Part shown: piece by piece, positions 1 to 7,864 of the stretch
Layout: every line of letters begins with the position of its first letter
How positions within the stretch are numbered: position 1 is the stretch's first letter
Source of the DNA: CAYQNU01 sp964419055
Lineage (GTDB): Bacteria > Bacteroidota > Bacteroidia > Flavobacteriales_D > Parvicellaceae
Direction of reading: 5' to 3'
DNA: 64,000 nt
Assembly (NCBI GenBank): GCA_964419055.1
Contig: CAYQNU010000015.1
Span: 47,450-111,449, forward strand
The notes under the pieces: model-generated
What the model saw: only the letters and a program-made list of their open reading frames with translations
Told to the model about the DNA's origin: nothing
Databases searched by the model: none
Made by a program: the position numbers and the translations under genes

Positions 1-52
1 CTTTTGCTTCATTTTCATTTTGTGATGGGGTAATTGGATTTTCTGAACTCAT
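1..52 (-). CDS. N-terminus of an unknown protein, cut by the left edge
   Basis: Seventeen codons are visible, reading MSSENPITPSQNENEAK, and then the window ends. The start codon overlaps the stop of the upstream membrane-protein gene in an ATGA arrangement, so the two are probably one transcription unit with coupled translation. The visible part is polar and carries no signal peptide. The product cannot be identified. Confidence 0.6.
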   Translation of the reverse strand, partial: MSSENPITPSQNENEAK

Positions 53-558
53 CTGGTTAAATGTTTTAATTGAGTGGTAAACAAAGCTACATATATTAAC
101 GGAATAATTAACAACCGCTTATCCATTATAGTAAAGGCATCACCTGCAAATAAAATTACAGGCAATAAAACATACAAAAGTTGAAAAAATGCATAAATAA
201 AATATCCCTTTCTAATTTGAAAAAACATTAATGCTGTGCCCACCATAGCCAATACACTGATAACACTAAGGTAAATAAACATGCGTGAAATTTTAAACAA
301 ACCATTGGCCGAAACATCAACTCCACTGCTTTCAAGTGAGGCTAATTTGGTTTCCATAATTTCAAAAGCCTCTTGATTGGCACTGTTTCTTAATTCTTCA
401 AAATTAGCATAACCTATGTATTGCGAAGTGTCTTGTACTAGATAATATATGAAACCCAAAAAACTCATTATACACAAAAACTTTAGACCCGAAGGAACAT
501 TCATTTTTGGGGGCACTTCTGCTTTTGCTTTTTTATTTCCGTTTTTCTTGTGGGACAT
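49..558 (-). CDS. small four-helix membrane protein, function unknown
   Basis: A 169-residue protein with a lysine-rich cytoplasmic N-terminus (about residues 1-20) and four hydrophobic segments, near residues 24-43, 90-113, 118-140 and 148-163. A soluble loop of about 45 residues lies between the first and second. I recognise no family. It overlaps the next gene by four bases (ATGA) and has a good Bacteroidota -7 box on its own strand at 595-602, so it probably begins an operon that leaves the window on the left. Start: the only ATG ahead of the first hydrophobic segment. Confidence 0.75.
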   Translation of the reverse strand: MSHKKNGNKKAKAEVPPKMNVPSGLKFLCIMSFLGFIYYLVQDTSQYIGYANFEELRNSANQEAFEIMETKLASLESSGVDVSANGLFKISRMFIYLSVISVLAMVGTALMFFQIRKGYFIYAFFQLLYVLLPVILFAGDAFTIMDKRLLIIPLIYVALFTTQLKHLTR

Positions 559-594
559 ATTTGACGAATTATACCATTAAATGGGTTGATGCTA

Positions 595-602
595 CAAAGA
601 TA
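595..602 (-). promoter_or_regulatory. -7 promoter element TATCTTTG
   Basis: Read on the minus strand, TATCTTTG matches the Bacteroidota -7 consensus TAnnTTTG. It lies 36 bases ahead of the start of the membrane-protein gene ending at 49. No clear -33 TTTG was picked out. Confidence 0.45.
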
Positions 603-882
603 ATCAGAAATAATAAATGAATGAATTATTTGATTGTTTCCATCCATAAGGAAAATACAAATGAAAAAGAAATTGAATAAATTGTGACAATTGGTTTTCA
701 TTGTAAGTACTTTACATTCCTTTATCCCAATTTTATTATTTTATTTGTACCTTTTTTATACTTGAATTATACACCTTAACTTATTTAAGAATTGGAAAAA
801 ATATAAACGTATCGAAACTTCATAATTTTGTTTTAAACCGAATTTTATTCAACACAAAAGTTAACCTTAGCACAATAAACAG
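603..882. other. AT-rich intergenic region between divergent genes
   Basis: This gap separates two divergent promoters. It is very AT-rich, contains no convincing open reading frame, and shows only short chance-level palindromes such as AATTGTGACAATT. I see no RNA gene or repeat. Confidence 0.5.
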
Positions 883-890
883 TAGTTTTG
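883..890 (+). promoter_or_regulatory. -7 promoter element TAGTTTTG
   Basis: TAGTTTTG fits TAnnTTTG and lies 46 bases ahead of the aminopeptidase start. The base composition rises just after it (GCGGCC), as expected near a transcription start. Confidence 0.45.
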
Positions 891-936
891 CGGCCATAAT
901 TTTTATTGCACAAACAACACTTAACGTAATAATTTA

Positions 937-1860
937 ATGGAACTGCTAAAAAATATGTGTCAAATTCACGCCCCATCGGGCAATGAATCGCCTATGACAC
1001 AATTTGTACTCAACTATATTGAACAACAAAAATCCACTTGGAAAGTACAACCTGAAATACTTTACGGAAAGGAATTTCAGGATTGCATCATTTTAAAATT
1101 TGGAACTCCCAGAACGGCAATTTTTGCTCATTTAGACAGCATTGGATACACCGTACGCTATGGTAAAGAATTGGTAAAAATTGGAGGTCCTTCTTCTATA
1201 GATGGATTGGCTTTAGTGGGCAGTGATAGCCAAGGTTCTTTCGAAACTGAATTGGTTGTTTTAGAAGATGAGTATGAAAATCAAAAATTGGAATACTTAC
1301 TTGATAGAGAATTGGATAGAGGTACCGAACTCACCTTCAAGCCGAATTGGAGAGAAGATGAACAATTTGTTCAATGCTGTTACATGGACAACAGACTAGG
1401 TGTATGGAGTGCCTTAAAAGTTGCTGAAACACTGTCAGATGGTATCATTTGTTTTTCGACCTATGAAGAACATAAAGGAGGTACTGCAGGCATGTTGGCT
1501 CGAATAATATATGAACGTTGGAATATTCAACAAGCATTAATATCAGACATTACTTGGATTACTGAAGGGGTTAAACACGGTCAAGGTGTCGTAATTTCGA
1601 TGAGAGATTCTGGAATTCCCAGAAGAAGTTATTTAAATAAAATCATTCACTTAGCAAAAGAAAGCAGTATTCCATTTCAACTAGAAGTAGAGGCTACTGG
1701 AGGAAGTGATGGCAATCAAATTCAAGCTTCGCCCTACCCCATAGATTGGCTTTTTATTGGTGCCCCGGAAGACCATGTGCACACACCTGATGAAAAAGTC
1801 CATAAAAAAGACATCGAAAGTATGGTAAAGATGTACAGCTATTTAATGAAAAACCTCTAA
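937..1860 (+). CDS. M42-family (FrvX-like) zinc aminopeptidase
   Basis: Predicted cytosolic metallo-aminopeptidase of 307 residues. The metal ligands of the M42/M20 clan can be followed in order: AHLDSIG (H65, D67), the bridging aspartate in YMDNRLG (D151), the catalytic glutamate pair in STYEEHKGG (E177, E178), D204 in SDITW, and the distal histidine in HVHTPDE (H282). GGSDGNQI near 256-263 is the usual loop before the last ligand. The length is slightly shorter than typical M42 enzymes (about 340-360), mainly in the inserted beta-domain near residues 75-140. Family assignment is firm. Substrate (acidic or neutral N-terminal residues) cannot be read from the sequence. It has its own promoter and no partner genes. 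Confidence 0.85.
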   Translation: MELLKNMCQIHAPSGNESPMTQFVLNYIEQQKSTWKVQPEILYGKEFQDCIILKFGTPRTAIFAHLDSIGYTVRYGKELVKIGGPSSIDGLALVGSDSQGSFETELVVLEDEYENQKLEYLLDRELDRGTELTFKPNWREDEQFVQCCYMDNRLGVWSALKVAETLSDGIICFSTYEEHKGGTAGMLARIIYERWNIQQALISDITWITEGVKHGQGVVISMRDSGIPRRSYLNKIIHLAKESSIPFQLEVEATGGSDGNQIQASPYPIDWLFIGAPEDHVHTPDEKVHKKDIESMVKMYSYLMKNL

Positions 1861-1920
1861 TGAACGGTTATTCTCATTTGATCGATTAAAACAAAATGCC
1901 TCTGTTTTTGTTATAAACGT

Positions 1921-2478
1921 ATGAAAAAAATAGCTACACTACTCTATATTACTTTTGTTTTGATTGGAATGTCAAAAGCCCAACAACTCAAAAATTTTAA
2001 CGAACAACAAAACAAGATTACAAAAATTGGAATGACCACTTTAGGAAGTTGGTCTTTAGCATCCATTACATGGGGTGTTAGCGGATACAATAATTCCAAT
2101 GAAACGTACAACTATTTTAGCCAAATGAATGTGTCTTGGGGAATTATAAATGTTTCATTGGCTTTACCAGGTTATCTAAAAGCGCGCAAAGCAGGAAATT
2201 TAGAATACAACTTTAGTAAAACCTACCTAGAGCAGACAAAAATTGAAAAAATATTTTCTTTCAACACAGCTTTAGATGTAGCATATATTACCGGTGGTTT
2301 ACTACTCAAAGAACGAGCAAAATGGGACATCGGTAATCAAGCTCGATGGACTGGATTTGGAAACGCTATACTTATGCAAGGTAGTTTTTTATTTGCCTTT
2401 GACCTAGCTATGGCAGCCGTGCACTCGCATCACCGAAAAAAAATATTAGATGCAAAATTACCCGAGCAATTTGAATAA
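1921..2478 (+). CDS. small exported protein with hydrophobic segments, unknown function
   Basis: 185 residues beginning with a signal peptide (about MKKIATLLYITFVLIGMSKAQ, cleavage after SKA). The mature part has alternating polar and hydrophobic stretches, two or three of which (near 45-60, 75-90 and 140-165) are long enough to be membrane helices, and ends in a histidine-rich AVHSHHRKK tail. I recognise no domain. The gene follows the aminopeptidase by 60 bases on the same strand and may share its transcript. It converges with the decarboxylase gene 11 bases further on. Confidence 0.7.
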   Translation: MKKIATLLYITFVLIGMSKAQQLKNFNEQQNKITKIGMTTLGSWSLASITWGVSGYNNSNETYNYFSQMNVSWGIINVSLALPGYLKARKAGNLEYNFSKTYLEQTKIEKIFSFNTALDVAYITGGLLLKERAKWDIGNQARWTGFGNAILMQGSFLFAFDLAMAAVHSHHRKKILDAKLPEQFE

Positions 2479-2489
2479 TCGTTCAATTA

Positions 2490-3707
2490 TCAAGCAACCA
2501 ATTGTTCAACCAAAGGAATTAATTTCTCAATAGTTACGTGATCCATAATCACTATTTTATACCAATTAGGTTGATGATGATTATCGGGCACTAAACCAAA
2601 CTGTTTTGCGGTTTCATCTTTAACATGTTTGCTTTGGATGGTAATGATATTCGAAAATTCATTTCTAAAATAAGTGCACCCCTTCCTTTCCAATTGATCA
2701 ACAAACCATTGAGTACGTTTTTGTAGTATAAAAATTTTCTCTTGCCAACCAAATGGTCCACTGGTGGTAAGAATCATCCAAACCGCTACTGCATTAGCTC
2801 CCGATCGGCTTCCTATCAACGTATAATCTTCACCTTCTACATAACTGGCTTCTTTGGTATTGGCATAATGGATATAACCTTTACGAATTAAAAAAATACC
2901 CGTTCCATAGGGTGCTTGAGCCATTTTATGAGCATCTAATGTAAAAGAGGAGATTTCTGGATTTTCGAAATTTAATGGGCTCAATTTATCGGTAAATGGA
3001 TAATAAAAACCTCCATATGCGCCATCCACATGTATTTTATAGGAGCAACTCATTCTTTTCAATACATTGCAATACCTTTCAATTGGATCTACCGAACCAA
3101 ACATTGTGGTCATCATATTATTAATCACAATAAAGTGATTTATTCCCGAGTTAAAAGCCGTATTAAGAGTGCCTTCAATCGCACTTTCCGTAATTTCTCT
3201 GGTTTGATCATTTACCGGAACCTTAAAAATGGATATTGCTAATAAATTGGCCGCTTTATCCATTGAATAATGACTGTCTTTACTGCATAATATGGCAATT
3301 TGATTGGGCAATGCCTTAAACTCCAACTCAAAGTAATTTCGATAAATCCAAATGGCTTGAATATTTGCCTCTGTTCCCCCGGATGCAATGTATCCATCAT
3401 AAGCATTTGGTTTTGATTTGAGAATGTCAACTGCACAAATATCCAAAACAGAACGTTCCAAATCTTGAGTACCTTTAAAGAACGACTCTGATGTACCCAT
3501 AGTGTGACAACCAATATTATTAGGATTTTGAACCAAAGTTGACATAAATGGGGCATCCTTCAAAAAAGCTGCGTCTTGAGAAAAAACGTTTTTATCTAAA
3601 TGACTCGCTGGAACACCTAAAATGGTGTTATCATTAAAATTAACATTAGCTGCCAAAGCATCAAAAACTATTGACTTAATGGTTTCTTTCGACTTCTTTT
3701 CCCACAT
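2490..3707 (-). CDS. group II pyridoxal-phosphate-dependent decarboxylase
   Basis: A 405-residue fold-type I PLP enzyme of the glutamate/histidine/aromatic amino-acid decarboxylase group. Visible landmarks are SGGTEAN (about 109-115), the PLP-stacking histidine in DSHYS (H146), HVDGA with D228, and the Schiff-base lysine in TLDAHK (K261). Its size is closest to the compact histidine, tyrosine or aspartate decarboxylases rather than the larger GadB. Substrate cannot be fixed from motifs alone. An amine or beta-alanine product is inferred. It is monocistronic, with a strong promoter element upstream at 3733-3740. Confidence 0.85.
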   Translation of the reverse strand: MWEKKSKETIKSIVFDALAANVNFNDNTILGVPASHLDKNVFSQDAAFLKDAPFMSTLVQNPNNIGCHTMGTSESFFKGTQDLERSVLDICAVDILKSKPNAYDGYIASGGTEANIQAIWIYRNYFELEFKALPNQIAILCSKDSHYSMDKAANLLAISIFKVPVNDQTREITESAIEGTLNTAFNSGINHFIVINNMMTTMFGSVDPIERYCNVLKRMSCSYKIHVDGAYGGFYYPFTDKLSPLNFENPEISSFTLDAHKMAQAPYGTGIFLIRKGYIHYANTKEASYVEGEDYTLIGSRSGANAVAVWMILTTSGPFGWQEKIFILQKRTQWFVDQLERKGCTYFRNEFSNIITIQSKHVKDETAKQFGLVPDNHHQPNWYKIVIMDHVTIEKLIPLVEQLVA

Positions 3708-3732
3708 AATACTTGATTATTTTTATAGGCAA

Positions 3733-3740
3733 CAAAAGTA
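3733..3740 (-). promoter_or_regulatory. -7 promoter element TACTTTTG
   Basis: On the minus strand TACTTTTG matches TAnnTTTG and stands 25 bases before the decarboxylase start codon. Confidence 0.45.
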
Positions 3741-3861
3741 ATTGATCCAAAAAAGACAATCAATGACATTTGTCATATACCCTTAAGCGGACTTCAATAA
3801 ATAACTCTTTACTAAACCAAAAATAGCTTGCCAAATGCAAGGTCAATTATTAGAAGTTCCC

Positions 3862-3900
3862 TAAGGAAAAAAAAATCGATTGTCATGTTATACAATCGAC
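3862..3900 (-). terminator. hairpin plus T-run reading leftward
   Basis: On the minus strand TCGATTGT, an eight-base loop and ACAATCGA form a stem of eight pairs followed by nine T. This looks like an intrinsic terminator, but no minus-strand gene lies to its right. It may insulate the decarboxylase promoter or end an unrecognised short transcript. An outer, imperfect pairing (about 3858-3869 with 3919-3932) enlarges the structure. The rest of the 322-base gap is AT-rich and featureless. Confidence 0.35.
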
Positions 3901-3966
3901 CTAAACTTAATGAGGGAATTTTCTTTAGGAAACGGGAAAATATTTAATAAAAAAAAGCTCAAATGT

Positions 3967-3995
3967 TTTGTATTAAAAATAAATTACTATCTTTG
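3967..3995 (+). promoter_or_regulatory. promoter of the rpmG-bL38-ftsY-rimO cluster
   Basis: TTTG at 3967-3970 and TATCTTTG at 3988-3995, 17 bases apart, match the Bacteroidota -33/-7 promoter. The -7 box and the following CAGCCCTTA are identical to those in front of rplU (38333-38349). Confidence 0.65.
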
Positions 3996-4029
3996 CAGCC
4001 CTTATTCAAGAAAATAATACGCATTAGTA

Positions 4030-4218
4030 ATGGCAAAGAAAAGCAAAGGCAATAGAATTCAAGTGATTCTTGAGTGCACAGAACACAAAGAATCTGGTTT
4101 ACCAGGTACTTCTAGATACATTAGTACCAAAAATCGTAAAAACACTCCTGACAGAATGGAAAGAAGAAAATACAATCCAATCTTGAAGAAAGTAACTGTA
4201 CACAAAGAAATTAAATAA
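4030..4218 (+). CDS. rpmG: 50S ribosomal protein bL33
   Basis: A 62-residue basic protein with the bL33 pattern: MAKKSKGNRIQVILECTE, a GTSRYISTKNRKNTPDRME centre and a lysine-rich end. It belongs to the large subunit near the E site. Only one cysteine (in ILECTE) is present, so this is the zinc-free form, which lacks the CxxC pairs. It is the first gene of a translation-related cluster and is followed 12 bases later by the bL38 gene. Confidence 0.93.
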   Translation: MAKKSKGNRIQVILECTEHKESGLPGTSRYISTKNRKNTPDRMERRKYNPILKKVTVHKEIK

Positions 4219-4230
4219 TATTAGCGAAAG

Positions 4231-4386
4231 ATGGCAAAGAAAGTAGTAGCATCGTTACAAAAAGGTGGTGGTAAACAACACTCTAAAGTAATTAAAATGG
4301 TAAAATCTCCAAAAACGGGAGCTTACTCATTCAAAGAAGAAATTGTACTTAACGATAAAGTTAAAGATTGGTTGGCAGCAAACTAG
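4231..4386 (+). CDS. DUF4295 small ribosomal protein (bL38)
   Basis: A 51-residue basic protein, MAKKVVASLQKGGGKQHSK then KMVKSPKTGAYSFKEEIV and a WLAAN end. This is the DUF4295 family, found in Bacteroidota directly after rpmG. From memory, the Flavobacterium johnsoniae ribosome structure assigned this family to the large subunit as bL38. The location here, 12 bases after rpmG and before ftsY, agrees with that. Its short length means automatic gene finders often miss it. Confidence 0.88.
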   Translation: MAKKVVASLQKGGGKQHSKVIKMVKSPKTGAYSFKEEIVLNDKVKDWLAAN

Positions 4387-4508
4387 TTTCTAGTTTGGAA
4401 TGCACCCTAACTTCATTTTTAAAATTAAAATAATTAAGCTTCTTCCTTACTTATAAGGGGGGAGCTTTTGTTCATTAATAACGTCTGTTGACGATAAAGC
4501 ATTGGATT

Positions 4509-5477
4509 ATGAGCTGGAAAAGTTTCTTTACTCGCGAAAAAAAAGAAGATCTTGACCAAGGTTTAGAAAAAACTTCTAAAACATTTTTTTCAAAAATTGC
4601 TTCTGCAATAGCCGGTAAATCAACCGTTGACGAAGAAGTATTGGATAATTTAGAAGAAATTTTAGTTTCTTCTGATGTGAGTGTTGAAACTACTCTAAAA
4701 ATAATCAAACGTATTGAACAACGAGTTTCTCGTGATAAATACGTTAGCACCAAAGAACTTCATTCAATACTTAAAGAAGAAATCACAAAATTATTGGCTG
4801 AATCCAATAACAGTGACACCCCAAATTTTGTAATTCCCAAAATGAATGGCACGCCCTACGTAATTATGGTAGTTGGAGTGAATGGAGTGGGTAAAACAAC
4901 CACTATCGGTAAATTAGCTCATCAATTTAAACAACAAGGATATAAAGTAATGTTGGGAGCAGCCGATACTTTTAGAGCCGCTGCTGTAGAGCAACTCATT
5001 ATTTGGAGTAAAAGAGCAGGTGTAGAAATTGTTCAACAAGGTATGAATGCTGATCCCGCCTCAGTGGCTTTTGATACACTGCAAAGTGCTAAAGCTCAGG
5101 GTATGGATATCGTAATCATTGACACCGCTGGGCGATTGCACAACAAAATCAACTTGATGAACGAGTTGACTAAAATTAAGAGGGTAATGGAAAAAGTAAT
5201 TCCAGACGCTCCTCATGATGTAATGTTAGTGTTGGATGGCAGTACAGGTCAAAATGCAATAGAACAAGCTAAACAATTTACCGCTGCTACAGAGGTAAAA
5301 TCGTTGGCATTAACAAAATTAGATGGAACCGCCAAAGGTGGTGTAGTAATTGGCATTTGTGACCAATTTAAAATACCCATTCGTTACATTGGCGTGGGCG
5401 AAGGAATAGACCATTTGCAACTTTTCAATAAAGACGCATTTGTGGATTCTCTTTTTCAAGGAACCCAATTAGAATAA
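4509..5477 (+). CDS. ftsY: signal recognition particle receptor FtsY
   Basis: SRP receptor GTPase that docks ribosome-nascent-chain-SRP complexes at the inner membrane. The NG domain is complete: the helical N domain, G1 GVNGVGKTTTIGKLA, a DTFRAAAVEQL motif, G3 DTAGR, G4 TKLDGTAKGG, and the closing GVGEGIDHLQLF. The acidic A domain is nearly absent, as in other Bacteroidota, leaving a short MSWKSFFTREKKEDLDQG lead. An in-frame TTG at 4488 would add seven residues. The ATG at 4509 is preferred because it gives the usual aromatic/basic N-terminus. 322 residues. Confidence 0.93.
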   Translation: MSWKSFFTREKKEDLDQGLEKTSKTFFSKIASAIAGKSTVDEEVLDNLEEILVSSDVSVETTLKIIKRIEQRVSRDKYVSTKELHSILKEEITKLLAESNNSDTPNFVIPKMNGTPYVIMVVGVNGVGKTTTIGKLAHQFKQQGYKVMLGAADTFRAAAVEQLIIWSKRAGVEIVQQGMNADPASVAFDTLQSAKAQGMDIVIIDTAGRLHNKINLMNELTKIKRVMEKVIPDAPHDVMLVLDGSTGQNAIEQAKQFTAATEVKSLALTKLDGTAKGGVVIGICDQFKIPIRYIGVGEGIDHLQLFNKDAFVDSLFQGTQLE

Positions 5478-5521
5478 CTTTTCCAATTATATAAATTCTT
5501 CATTATTGCTACAATTAGTAG

Positions 5522-6835
5522 ATGAAAACGAAAACATTAAAAAAAAATAAAGTAAACGTAGTTACACTCGGTTGCTCCAAAAATTTATACGACTCTGAAG
5601 TTTTGATGGCTCAATTAAAAGCCAACAAATTTGATGTTGAACACGAGTCAAAACAAGACGATTCAGAAATAGTTATCATCAATACCTGTGGGTTTATTGA
5701 TAATGCCAAAGAAGAATCCATAAATACAATACTGCGATACGCAGAAGCCAAAAGACAGGGTCAAGTTTCAAAAGTATATGTTACAGGTTGTTTATCTGAA
5801 CGATACAAAGATGATTTAGAAACTGAAATACCTGAAGTGGATGCCTATTTTGGAACACGAGAATTGCCCAAATTGCTGAAAACACTAAAAGCAGATTATA
5901 AACATGAATTAGTTGGCGAACGTTTGTTAACTACACCTTCACATTATGCTTATTTAAAAATTGCTGAAGGTTGCGATCGTCCTTGTTCATTTTGTGCCAT
6001 TCCATTTATGCGCGGAAAACACGTTTCCACACCCATTGAAAGTTTAGTAGAACAAACCAAAAGTTTAGCAGCAAAAGGTGTTAAAGAAGTAATTTTGATA
6101 GCTCAAGATTTAACATATTATGGGTTGGATATTTACAAAAAAAGAAATTTAGCTGAACTCATTACTAAAATATCTGAAGTAGAAGGTATAGAATGGATTC
6201 GCCTACATTATGCATACCCTTCAGGATTTCCAATGGATGTAATTGATGTAATAAAGGATAATCCAAAAGTATGTACCTACATTGATATGCCGTTGCAACA
6301 CGGAAGTTCAAAAATCCTTAAAGCCATGAGAAGAGGTATTGACCGAGAAAAAACAGAAGCTTTAGTAAGGGAAATACGTGAAAAAATACCCACTATTGCC
6401 TTTAGAACAACGTTGATAGTTGGATATCCTGGTGAAACTCAAGAAGATTTTGAAGAGATGTATCAGTTTGTAGACGATATGAAATTTGATCGATTGGGTG
6501 TTTTCACGTATTCACATGAGGACAATACACACGCTTTTAATTTTGAAGATGACGTACCAGAAGAGGTAAAAAAAGACCGTGCGGAGGAAATAATGGAACT
6601 TCAATCGGGTATTTCTTATTTGCTTAATGAAGAAAAAATCGGCAAAACCTTTAAAGTATTATTTGACCGTGTTGAAGGAGACTATTTTATTGGTAGAACT
6701 GAATTCGATTCACCAGATGTGGATAACGAAGTATTGGTAAAAAAAGACGAGAATACCTTTATTCGAATCGGTGATTTTGCTAATGTACTCATTACAAAAG
6801 CTGATCATTATGATTTGTACGGGAACTTAGTTTAA
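5522..6835 (+). CDS. rimO: ribosomal protein uS12 methylthiotransferase RimO
   Basis: Radical-SAM enzyme that methylthiolates an aspartate of ribosomal protein uS12. The 437 residues contain an N-terminal MTTase domain with cluster cysteines C18, C56 and C90, a radical-SAM core with CDRPCSFC (C151, C155, C158), and a C-terminal TRAM domain from about residue 373. TLGCSKNLYDSEVLM and the uS12-type rather than tRNA-type (MiaB) overall sequence favour RimO. It follows ftsY by 44 bases and meets the convergent ctlX gene with a one-base gap. Confidence 0.93.
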   Translation: MKTKTLKKNKVNVVTLGCSKNLYDSEVLMAQLKANKFDVEHESKQDDSEIVIINTCGFIDNAKEESINTILRYAEAKRQGQVSKVYVTGCLSERYKDDLETEIPEVDAYFGTRELPKLLKTLKADYKHELVGERLLTTPSHYAYLKIAEGCDRPCSFCAIPFMRGKHVSTPIESLVEQTKSLAAKGVKEVILIAQDLTYYGLDIYKKRNLAELITKISEVEGIEWIRLHYAYPSGFPMDVIDVIKDNPKVCTYIDMPLQHGSSKILKAMRRGIDREKTEALVREIREKIPTIAFRTTLIVGYPGETQEDFEEMYQFVDDMKFDRLGVFTYSHEDNTHAFNFEDDVPEEVKKDRAEEIMELQSGISYLLNEEKIGKTFKVLFDRVEGDYFIGRTEFDSPDVDNEVLVKKDENTFIRIGDFANVLITKADHYDLYGNLV

Positions 6836-6836
6836 G

Positions 6837-7757
6837 TTAAAACAACTCCGCAATCATACACCGCACACTTCCACCTCCAAATTTTTCAATTGTAGGTATG
6901 TGACAAGCCAAAATATCTTTATTGCATTGCTTTAATAAGGTTAATTGCATATCGGTTAGATGATCATAGGCCTTTTGACTCATTACAAGAATTTTATCAT
7001 TTGCATTGGAGATTAATTGAATCATATTTCCCGCAAAGAAAGAAAAGGTTTGCTCCTTGGTGATTTCAATTAAAATTTTGCCGGAAGCGTTGATGGATTG
7101 AATCACCTTGGTTCGATCTAGTGGATCTATGCAATCTAAACAAACAAGGGCAAAATGATCTCCAATACACATCATCACATTTGTATGATAAATGAGCTCA
7201 CCTTGAGGACCAAAGGCTTTAAATAAAACGGGTTGATAACCAAATTCAATACACCATTTTTCTACTAAACTAGCATCTGTTCTAACTGAAACCGCAGCGT
7301 AGGCTATTTTATTGATTCTGTCCAAAACTAAACTTCCTGTACCCTCTAAAAAAAGTGGTGGAACCTGACGTTCATATTCTTCAAAAGAAATATGTTTTTG
7401 ATAATTTCTTTTGATTTTTAATGTATTAATCAATTCTTCACTTCTTTCCAATCTTCTATTCTCCGCATACATTGAGTAGGTCACTAACACCCCTTCAAAG
7501 GTAGAAAACCAATTATTAGGAAATATTGAATCGGGGAGTATATCTTTTTTAGAATCGGGTAAAACCAAAACATCAATATCGTATGAGAGCAACATATCAA
7601 CAACTTCATCAAATTCTTCCAAAGCATTTTGAGCAATAATGGCATTGCTCGTATCCGAATGAGGGTGGTTTTGAAAAGAATTAGAACCCGCTGTTTGAAC
7701 ATTATAGCCAAAATTATTGGGTCTAATCATGGCTATTTTCGAAGTAAGATGTTTCAT
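6837..7757 (-). CDS. ctlX: citrulline utilisation hydrolase CtlX family
   Basis: A 306-residue member of the guanidino-group-modifying (arginine deiminase-like) fold, of the Francisella/Bacteroidota type called CtlX. Seen are MIRPNNFGYNVQTAGSNSFQ at the N-terminus, FPNNWFST, a catalytic histidine in YHTNVMMCIGDHFALVC, and the nucleophilic cysteine in the terminal GGGSVRCMIAELF (C300). The family is linked to citrulline breakdown; the exact products are uncertain. No arginine-pathway neighbours are present, only the divergent aminotransferase, which could take up downstream amino-acid products (inference). Confidence 0.85.
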   Translation of the reverse strand: MKHLTSKIAMIRPNNFGYNVQTAGSNSFQNHPHSDTSNAIIAQNALEEFDEVVDMLLSYDIDVLVLPDSKKDILPDSIFPNNWFSTFEGVLVTYSMYAENRRLERSEELINTLKIKRNYQKHISFEEYERQVPPLFLEGTGSLVLDRINKIAYAAVSVRTDASLVEKWCIEFGYQPVLFKAFGPQGELIYHTNVMMCIGDHFALVCLDCIDPLDRTKVIQSINASGKILIEITKEQTFSFFAGNMIQLISNANDKILVMSQKAYDHLTDMQLTLLKQCNKDILACHIPTIEKFGGGSVRCMIAELF

Positions 7758-7789
7758 GTTGGATTGGAGTAAATAACTTTTTAAAATTA

Positions 7790-7823
7790 TTTGAATAAAG
7801 GCATCTAAGTTTGCTTAATTTTG
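7790..7823 (+). promoter_or_regulatory. promoter of the aminotransferase gene
   Basis: TTTG at 7790-7793 and TAATTTTG at 7816-7823, 22 bases apart, match the -33/-7 pattern. The start codon is 42 bases further. Confidence 0.45.
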
Positions 7824-7864
7824 TCAAAGTTAATTAATAAAAATATTATAACAAGAAATATACT

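Noticed and set aside
501..701. 66-codon minus-strand open frame with a low-complexity lysine-rich end
   Set aside because: It overlaps the start and promoter of the membrane-protein gene on the same strand in another frame, and shows no protein-like pattern.
4475..4753. Open frame antisense to ftsY
   Set aside because: It lies within the strongly conserved ftsY coding region, and its composition is a shadow of that gene.
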